64,000 bases of DNA. Source: Bedellia somnulentella. Lineage: Eukaryota; Arthropoda; Insecta; Lepidoptera; Bedelliidae. A model generated the notes under the pieces. It was not told the origin of the DNA and did not search any database. It saw only the letters and a list, made by a program, of their open reading frames with translations. The stretch is from contig OY755170.1 in assembly GCA_963576735.1 (NCBI GenBank), positions 27,931,733 to 27,995,732 on the forward strand, written 5' to 3'. This document shows, piece by piece, positions 57,285 to 64,000 of this stretch (position 1 is its first letter; each line of letters begins with the position of its first letter). The translations under genes were made by a program, and so were the position numbers.

Positions 57285-57395
57285 TGTAACGTTACTTCTC
57301 ACTCCTGGGATGCTGTAGCTTCCCAGAAGCCAGAAGTAACTAAGAGAAGAAAGAGAGAAAAAGGATAATGAATAATAGAAGAGATATATATCACA
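57285..57395. mobile_element. Truncated second copy of the LTR-like element's left end
   Basis: TGTAACGTTACTTCTCACTC onward matches 56408-56518 closely for about 110 bases, then stops at TCACA|GTAGG. The internal region of the element is absent, so only an LTR, a primer site and a partial LTR remain. Confidence 0.7.
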
Positions 57396-57419
57396 GTAGG
57401 TCAAGTAAGTAGTTTCAAA

Positions 57420-57626
57420 AACCGCACAATTTTTCACTCGATAACGTAACCATACATTTTTTTTTCTCATGCGTCTTCTTCTACACCAAACACCCGCTGC
57501 ATACATAAGCGTAGGAACAAGAACAGCATCATGCACAGCCACTCGGGCCTTTTCAGACACCGACTGACTCCTGGTCATTGCTCCATTGACAGCATTACCT
57601 CCTTGCCCCATCATGGACAACTGCAA
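57420..57626 (-). pseudogene. LINE reverse-transcriptase C-terminal fragment
   Basis: Minus strand: MGQGGNAVNGAM, SQSVSEKARVAVHDAVLVPT, LMYAAGVW. The pattern (A/K)-R-x-A-V-(H)-(D/N)-A-V-L-(V)-P-T-L-x-Y is the well-known segment after the catalytic domain in invertebrate LINE proteins. No complete ORF. Confidence 0.65.
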
Positions 57627-57639
57627 TAAACTTACTTAC

Positions 57640-58930
57640 ACCTACGCCAACTAGGTTTATTCCACCTCAGCCTAAATTACTTTAAAAATATATATATATT
57701 ATGGTTAGACCAAATGTGTGGGGGGCAGCCGCACATATTTATATTGTTTTATCGTTAAAGCTTAACTTAAATGATTAATTTAAATTGCATATTAAATTAT
57801 TATTATAGTTATTCGGTAACGGCTATTAGCTTATGAATAAGTCAAAAGTATTATTAGACGACAATGAATAAAGAGGTAGGGCTATTTTTCACCACACTTA
57901 ATTTATGTAATAGTAACTCGTGTGTTACGTAGAGTTGATGGTACATTTACTTAGTGACGTCTTATTTCATACTATACCTGAAATGTACTGTGCTTTGCAT
58001 CGTTATTTCAAACAAAACCACTTTAAATTACTCACAATCACTACTAACTCGGCCAGAGTTTTTTAACTAATACTCAAATCTTAGCGAAATACCAAATACA
58101 AATAGAGCAACTTTTATTGGTCTTAAATGGGAACACGATCATTTTTATTTTATTTATATGAAATAATTGCGTCCCTTTCTTTTGTTATTATAAAAGGTTT
58201 AGTCACATTCCCGTTCTAATTCTAAAAGTGACTGGAAAGCAATTAAATTTTACTAAATGAATTAGTTTATTTTTTATACTATTATTATAGTATTTTAAAT
58301 TTACAATTGTAAGAATGCTTCGGCGTTCGACTATTAAGAAGGAATACCTTTAATTTGTTAATTTTATGTATAGCCTCCTATGAAAGTCAGGTGTATAATG
58401 TGATAATGTCGCTTATATATGTAAAAACTATATCAGTTCCATAGCCTCCGAGATACATCCTACAGCCTTTCTACAAATAAATCAAACATACAAATATACG
58501 TATTACGCTTATTTCACTTATTAGGTTTATTTTTACCGCATTCTAAATGTCCCAAAATTTTACAAAAACATCTTTTATAATTATAAAATTCCTTAACATT
58601 AAAGTCATAATTTAGTTTAAATACAATGTGAGAACTGCCTGGAAATGTGTTTAAGCTTCTATGGGCTATTTTACTCTTAATATCGGCAGATGGCGTTTTA
58701 TCTGAATTTCGTACATCGCGGTATGAATTCTTTTAAATCGAAGTATATATTGCCCAATGCATTGCCACGTTTCGTAGCTGGCTACCTCTGTTTTCTGTCA
58801 CTACCAGTAACAAGTTTTTGGAGATATGCACTGTATTAGCTTATGGTGCAGTCCATATAAACCTAAACGAAACGATAGACGATTGCCGAAAATACGTTTG
58901 TCATGAATTGAATTTTTCATTATTGTTCAG
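57640..58930. other. AT-rich intergenic stretch, nothing recognised
   Basis: No ORF of note and no repeat partner noticed in the window. Confidence 0.5.
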
Positions 58931-58931
58931 T

Positions 58932-59225
58932 TTTGCTGTGTAGTGTCGGCTTAGACAAGCACTACCCCATTTCTTCCTATGTGTGTTCGTAAGAGGCGGC
59001 TAAGATTATTGGGGCTTTTTAAATTGTTGAAGATCCATCACCAAAAACATTTGTTTTACAATCTTTTCCTCTTTTCCTCACATAACTTCCAAAAGTGGCT
59101 GAAGAATATTTGTTCTAGTTACGAATAATAACTAACAAATTGTATGATTTACTGTAAGTATTCCGAACAAATAAAATAAAAAATTTGAATTTTCTGATTT
59201 CAAGCTCTGGCTACCCTCTGTCTTT
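58932..59225 (+). repeat. Family S repeat with a short internal insertion
   Basis: GCTGTGTAGTGTCGGCTTAG, CACTACCCCATTTCTTCC and AGATCCATCACCAAAAAC, then after GTGGCTGAAGAATATTTG about 80 foreign bases, then CAAGCTCTGGCTACCCTC. Confidence 0.6.
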
Positions 59226-59439
59226 GTATGTTTCGGGCACCCTTAACACAGGATTTACATCCTACCTAGGTGCTTTGAGTGCGATACGATTATCATGGTT
59301 CTTAAAAGTTTTTTAAAATTTTAGTTTGTTCTGAAAATATGTTTTTTATGGTGATTCTGAAAAGAACGCTATATTTTAGATAGAAAAATATTCATCACAA
59401 TGAAATGTTTGTCATTACGAAGGCGAAAGTCCGTATTGA

Positions 59440-59545
59440 AAAGAATAAAAGAGCATGAATGCTGACAGAAGCAAAAGAGATCGGCCTGGCTCGTACAAAG
59501 TGGCGATCTTTAGCCTCTGCCTACCCCAATGGAAACAACGGGCGT
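59440..59545 (+). repeat. Family T (LINE 3'-end-like) copy
   Basis: AAGAATAAAAGAGCATGAAT, GGCTCGTACAAAGTGGCGAT, TTAGCCTCTGCCTACCCC and GGGCGTGAGTATAAGTAAGT. Confidence 0.6.
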
Positions 59546-60227
59546 GAGTATAAGTAAGTAAATAAAATATTCAAAACTTAACACGTCTGCTGCGTAGGGA
59601 GCCGATCGCGAGACTGAGTTCCATCTCCCTCCCATCCCACCGCAGCCGAACGGGCGGCGCGACACCGATGACGCACTTTAATGCAAAATGCAATAATTTG
59701 ACTCAAAAAAAGATAGTTAATTAATTACTATTTTCCTATTAGTATTTAATAGAAATTGGAAATGAGATTATTTTTGAATATTTTACATAAAATGATTATT
59801 AACGCTATAAAATGGAAAAAAACCTACATCGCGGTATGAAAGTGTTTTTAAACGTAGCGTAAATAGAGCCTGTTCCATGAGATGAGTGGAGTCCGTTTCT
59901 TCACAGGAAGAAGTCTGTTCAGTTTCCAACCTAGAACAGCTTCATGCATCTCACGAGATGATGGACGGGGAGTAGTAATTCAGAGAGCACTACTCCACAC
60001 CACTGATGAAGATACTTTGACTCCACTTTTTGCCGTCACCATTTTAATGTTAACGATTGTAAATCAAGTGGCTGTATTTAAGTACGAGAACTTTTAGAAA
60101 TGTTTACCTTATTTTCTTCTTACCTTCTGAAATGTAGAAGTCCACAAATTTTAAACCCGATTTTTTTACCCTATGTCAACTTGTCATGGGTATCCGCATT
60201 ATTTTTGTTCTAAAATTTGGTAAAAGC

Positions 60228-60470
60228 CATGTAGTGCTGGCTTAGCATGTCACTACCTACCCCTTTCTACCCAAGGGTGTCATAAGAGGCGACTAAGGGT
60301 GTAGGGCTTTTTATAGTGAATTTTGGGTACCCATCACCAACGATACTTTTTTTACCATCTTGTTCCCTCTATTAACTTCCAAATGTGGCTGAGGAGTTTT
60401 CAGCTCTGAACCTCTGGCTACCACTTTTTGGGATATATGGCCGTGAGTATATGTATGTATGTGTATAGGT
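60228..60470 (+). repeat. Family S repeat
   Basis: CATGTAGTGCTGGCTTAGC, CTACCCAAGGGTGTCATAAG, ACCCATCACCAACGATAC, CCTCTGGCTACCAC and GGCCGTGAGTATATGTATGT. Confidence 0.7.
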
Positions 60471-60747
60471 GCTCTATTTTTATTTCGTTCGTATATGTAA
60501 CATATATTGGTATGCCACACACAAACATAAAAAAACTGTACTTTATAAAACAATTTTCATACTTACGTATAAGTACGTTAAACCTATTCGACATAAGAAT
60601 AAATTCATTTTCCACAATACGTTAATTTAGGAGGTGAACGCCAACAAAGGAAATTGTTCAAATCCGTGTGTTGTGTACAGCCAGCAAGGCAACTTAATCC
60701 ACTGAATTGAAACCGTTAAACTTTCAACAAAATATACAATATCAAAT

Positions 60748-60866
60748 AGCCAACATCAGTTTGTGTTCCCAGGCGGTCACCCATCCAAGTATGGACAGCG
60801 CCCGACGTTGCTTTACTTCGATTATCGGATGAGAACCGGTGTATTCAACGTAGTATGGATGTTAGC
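60748..60866 (-). rRNA. 5S rRNA-like gene or pseudogene (119 nt)
   Basis: Minus strand: GCTAACATCCATACTACGTT, GAATACACCGGTTCTCATCC, GAAGTAAAGCAACGTCGGGC, GCTGTCCATACTTGGATGGG, TGACCGCCTGGGAACAC, ending GATGTTGGCT. The ends pair (GCTAACATC with GATGTTGGC). The length is normal for 5S, and the internal promoter words (GCAACGTCGGGC, TACTTGGATGGGTGACC) are recognisable. Several departures from the insect sequence I remember (TAATCGAAGTAAAGC for ATCACCGAAGTTAAGC) favour a lone pseudogene or a 5S-derived repeat over an active gene. Confidence 0.7.
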
Positions 60867-60894
60867 TTTCGAAGGTTACAAATTACTCACGTTT

Positions 60895-61185
60895 CGAAAT
60901 CTATATATTCTTCACATAATTACCAAAACACATAAGTCATTAACGTATGATGATAACTTTTGTAAAACTGTAAGAAGATCTGACATAGTTTGTCCGTCTG
61001 TCAGACTCAAAGCAGCTTTGACAAAATATCAATTTATCTTTCTAAGTCCCTTTATTTATAATAAAGTTAATAAGGTATTAAAACTTTATCCCGAAAGGAT
61101 AAGCAAAGTAAAAACATTGTTATTGGAATGGCTAATGCAGAAGACATACGATGACACAGAAAGTTTACTCAACATTGTAAACTGA
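60895..61185 (+). pseudogene. Possible LINE ORF2 C-terminal end
   Basis: The ORF ends VCPSVRLKAALTKYQFIFLS, PFIYNKVNKVLKLYPERISK, VKTLLLEWLMQKTYDDTESL, LNIVN then stop. The P-x-x-Y-N-x-(L/V)...(F/V)K-x-x-L-x-x-W-L...Y-x-x-x-E-x-L-L pattern is like the last residues of non-LTR retrotransposon reverse-transcriptase proteins. An AT/AC microsatellite 30 bases after the stop suits such a tail. The match is moderate only. Confidence 0.4.
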
Positions 61186-61213
61186 TAATCCAACAATTCC
61201 ACATACAACCAAA

Positions 61214-61216
<3 letters not shown>

Positions 61217-61270
<54 letters not shown>
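61217..61270. repeat. Compound (AT)n(AC)n microsatellite
   Basis: About 18 AT units, then about 9 AC units. Confidence 0.95.
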
Positions 61271-61271
<1 letters not shown>

Positions 61272-61381
61272 AACATAGCACACATACTCACACATAATTA
61301 ACATTATACACAAATCCAAACACTTCCACATACACAAGTATAGTAGTATTTACATATATTTAATGGCTCTAGGTTAGGTCT

Positions 61382-61439
61382 AGAATAAGCTTTGATTAAA
61401 ACAAAATAGCGCTATTTTGTTTTAATCAAAGAGAATAAG
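61382..61439. mobile_element. 42-bp perfect palindrome flanked by an 8-bp direct repeat
   Basis: 61390-61431 is a perfect palindrome with no spacer: CTTTGATTAAAACAAAATAG followed by CG-centred mirror complement. AGAATAAG flanks it at 61382-61389 and 61432-61439. It looks like a miniature element reduced to its two ends, with a hAT-size target duplication. Confidence 0.6.
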
Positions 61440-62082
61440 TAATAAATATAAAACAAATAACTTAAGGCAACCACTGTAATTCTTAACTGGAATTGATAGT
61501 ACCAATATGGTACTAACCCGTGAAATGGAGGACGGCGTTTACAGCTGCGACACAGTTTTATAACTAATGCTGCTGTATTCGTTCCACATGGTCAATGCAC
61601 ATTTGTAAAAATTCCAATAAATATGTTCTAACGTACTGACGCCATTAGTTCCGATAGCCGCTGGGTACGATCCTAGCCAACCTAGAGCTTTATTAACATT
61701 CATCAGTCATTTCTGAATATTTTCATTTAAATATTTTCGAGCATAGTTCCCACTCATGCCAAGATCCAATTGCCAGCGAAGACCCCAACCAAATGCCGGT
61801 ATTAAAAACCGCTGTCTTAGTACACACGTTTGCACGTTAATATGAATTTAGGTAAACAGTCATTAAAATTTTATTTATTTGCGCAGATGTGTATATAGTA
61901 ATAAAAACGCAAACAGTTTAAATTATTGAAACACATTGCGAACAAAACTGAACTAAAATTGCCTTTCCAATTGCAATTCCACTCCAAGTATGTGGATGAT
62001 ATATTTTTCTATAGACTTAATCTATTAAAATCCTTATTACTTACTTGTTTGAATAATCAATGGCTTGTAAAATAAATCATAC

Positions 62083-62400
62083 TAGCTTTTTGCCCGCGAC
62101 TACGTCCGCGTGGACTACATTTTTTGCATCCGGTTTACATCCAAAATACTAAAACACTATCTTAACTTCTGTTTTTTTATATTTATATTCCCGTGGGTGT
62201 TGTAATATAATATTAAAAGCTGTGACTGACACTTAACTAATCCAGACAATTTAACTAATCCAGTTATGGAAAATGTATGAGTTTTCGTAAAACTCCAGAT
62301 AGAGACCTTCAATTTGATACCTAACAATTTTCTAGCTCTTAGCATCGCGAAACTGGCTGGTTGACAAAATCCACCCTCTCTCGTATATTAGGATATCACT
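62083..62400 (+). repeat. Probable LINE (RTE-like) 3' end fragment
   Basis: Begins CTAGCTTTTTGCCCGCGACT, ACGTCCGCGTGGACTAC and ends near GGTTGACAAAATCC...TATATTAGGATATCAC. The GCCCGCG(A/G)CT(T/A)CG(T/C)CCGCGTGGA wording is common at LINE tails in insects, as I remember. Confidence 0.4.
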
Positions 62401-62699
62401 ATAGTACAGCCAAACTCAAATAAAATTCAGCTGCGCGGCGGCTGATCTTTAAGATACAATAAATTATTATATTAATGAAATGGAACTGTCTTCACATCTA
62501 TTTGTCGAAAACACCATTTTTCAAACAAAACTCGATAATCAATAGGGTCACGCACGTAGCTATTTTTTTGTAATATTTTCTTAACTGCGCTATTGTTTTT
62601 TCTTTTTTTTCTGTCGAACCATGTTGGGATCAAAATATCTTATGAACAAATAAGAAACTTATCAACATATATCGTTTCTAACTCATGGGTGTCCATTGA

Positions 62700-62850
62700 T
62701 GGCTTACAGCACTACCCCTTTATTAGTATTAGTATTTGTAAGAAGCAATCACCAAAAAGTTTAAATTAACTTTTTTTCCTTACACAACTTCCAAAAGTGG
62801 CTGAAGAATTTTTTATTGTGAAGCTCTGGATACCCCTTTTACGCATGTAT
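62700..62850 (+). repeat. Family S repeat, eroded
   Basis: CAGCACTACCCCTTTATTAG, GAAGCAATCACCAAAAAG, CACAACTTCCAAAAGTGGCT, GAAGCTCTGGATACCCC. Confidence 0.55.
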
Positions 62851-62859
62851 ATTTTCTAA

Positions 62860-63750
62860 GTTAGATAAAATTTTTGGTGCATGTCTGGAACTATCCCGAA
62901 TAGAACCCAATGCTACCAAACAGTTTCATCTATCATATAATAATTTAAACTATTGTAGATTTTTAAATGTAGACTGCGTTTTATCATTATTCTCATTAGT
63001 TATTAGAAAAAAAAATGTAGATATTCCCTGATATTATGTATTTACTTTAGACAGTTTATATTTTGAAATGAAACTTTTATGGGTGCTCTAAAAAATTGCA
63101 AATAGCTATTATAAACAAAAGTAAACTAAGCGAGCGATAGGTGCACTAATTATATTCATCTTTTCATAAGCTGCCTACTACTTAGCCTGCCAACTAGTGC
63201 GCTAGTATGGGTAGTAGTATTCCTAATATAACTACGCAATCAATAAATAATGGTTTTAATGAATATTATTTCACTATTAACACCTTGAACATTTGATAAG
63301 GCAAATTTAATACTATTCGATTTTATGGCATGTGTGACATAGGGAACCTGTATTATTTAGCTCGTCATTATTTCGTTCATTCCTTACAAACCAAAACTGA
63401 ATATGTGTCATCGATCAGCCATTATTTCTGCCGCGTCAAGTATGATATCTTCCATGTTTCTTGGAAATATATGCATTTATGCGGTTATAACCTCTCATGT
63501 AGGGCATGACATCTAACTTTGACTCAAAATATATTTTCTGACCCTGATATGTATTCCTTTAATTACATGAGATCAAAGTTAGAACTTGATTGGATTGATG
63601 TACTAGTCCTTTGAAAGCAAATTTCGAATCAACACAAAGGGACGTAGAATAGTTCAAAATATGTGTTATGGTGAAGGAAATTTGTACAGGTTGTCAAAAG
63701 AAAATAGGTAGTATCGGCATGACTATATTATAATCTTTACAAAACTATAT
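62860..63750. other. AT-rich stretch before the last gene, nothing recognised
   Basis: No coding signal. It may contain the 3'UTR of the minus-strand gene at 63821-64000; no clear minus-strand AATAAA was seen close to the stop. Confidence 0.5.
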
Positions 63751-63820
63751 TAGATACATAAAACGGGCAGACGAGACCAGCTTCATGACGGCAATAAATA
63801 GAGGCATCGGGCAGGAGGTC

Positions 63821-64000
63821 TCAGATGGACTCGTCGGAGACGAAGTTCTTGACTTTGAATTTGCTTCGGGATCGTCTGGCGGGCTGGTCGCGGACGAACT
63901 TGGGCTCGGGCTTGCTCTTGTGGCGCGGCTTGGCGGGGCGGGCGTCGGGCCGGCGCGGCCGGTGGCGCGGCCGCTCGCTGGCCAGCTCGTCCGCCGGCTC
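63821..64000 (-). CDS. 3' terminal coding exon of an unidentified gene (5' part outside window)
   Basis: Minus strand, open from the right edge: EPADELASERPRHRPRRPDA, RPAKPRHKSKPEPKFVRDQP, ARRSRSKFKVKNFVSDESI, stop TGA at 63821-63823. The frame happens to start at base 64000. The segment is very GC-rich (as are the last sls exons), in sharp contrast with the flanking AT-rich DNA. The protein tail is basic and Arg/Pro/Lys-rich, probably disordered, with possible nuclear localisation-like RRSRSK. Family not recognised. It is convergent with sls (tail-to-tail), about 20 kb away. Confidence 0.65.
   Translation of the reverse strand, partial: EPADELASERPRHRPRRPDARPAKPRHKSKPEPKFVRDQPARRSRSKFKVKNFVSDESI

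Noticed and set aside
59580..59690. GC-rich island (GAGCCGATCGCGAG...GGGCGGCGCGACACC) as an exon or promoter
   Set aside because: It is conspicuous in AT-rich surroundings, but no splice-bounded open frame or core promoter motif could be supported on either strand.
59882..60097. 71-codon ORF (MSGVRFFTGRSLFSF...)
   Set aside because: No domain resemblance, no neighbours and no codon bias; a chance ORF of that length is expected in this sequence.

Overview
The window is a piece of an insect genome, almost certainly a moth or butterfly. It is dominated by the 3' end of a giant muscle titin gene of the Sallimus type (sls, also called kettin/I-connectin). The lepidopteran guess rests on the repeats between and inside genes: the GGGTTCCGTAGCC...CTTGGCCGGTTTTT element, the GAAGTCGGTT element, tRNA-headed short repeats and mariner relics. 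The species is not determinable from the window.

Layout. (1) Positions 2-26459 are one uninterrupted coding exon, open at the window's left edge, that encodes a PEVK-like elastic spring. It holds 46 exact-length 465-bp (155-aa) units, then a decaying mix of 465-bp and 261-bp (87-aa) units. (2) Positions 26634-28549 encode a second, diverged PEVK-like block. (3) Positions 29789-31042 encode an SH3 domain split over two exons. (4) Positions 32368-35643 encode nine Ig domains in three exons. (5) Positions 37822-41836 encode two fibronectin type III (Fn3) domains in four exons. (6) Positions 43621-43796 encode the C-terminal tail and stop, followed by a 3'UTR with AATAAA. Thirteen exons were joined by hand. 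All junction phases agree, and the coding sum from position 2 is 31,848 bases, or 10,616 codons including the stop. The protein would lie in the muscle I-band, linking the Z-disc to thick filaments, with the PEVK arrays as the extensible spring.

The introns and the roughly 20 kb after the gene (44 kb onward) are AT-rich and full of mobile-element debris: mariner, hAT-like and other inverted-repeat elements, gypsy-type relics, an LTR-like element with a tRNA-Lys-type primer site, LINE tails, a short-repeat family with a TATG tail present in about ten copies, tRNA-like and 5S-rRNA-like sequences, and two internally deleted arthropod-wide ORF families. A 200-N assembly gap lies at 38147-38346. 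The last 180 bases (63821-64000) hold the 3' coding end of another gene on the minus strand.

Most interesting observation: every PEVK unit carries the same in-frame phase-1 splice-donor-like sequence (GGAAG|GTAAGC) that ends the giant exon at 26459, and most units also carry an acceptor-like TTCTTTCCTGCAACCAG. Roughly 60 equivalent donors could therefore splice in frame to the exon at 26634, which would make a ladder of spring lengths.
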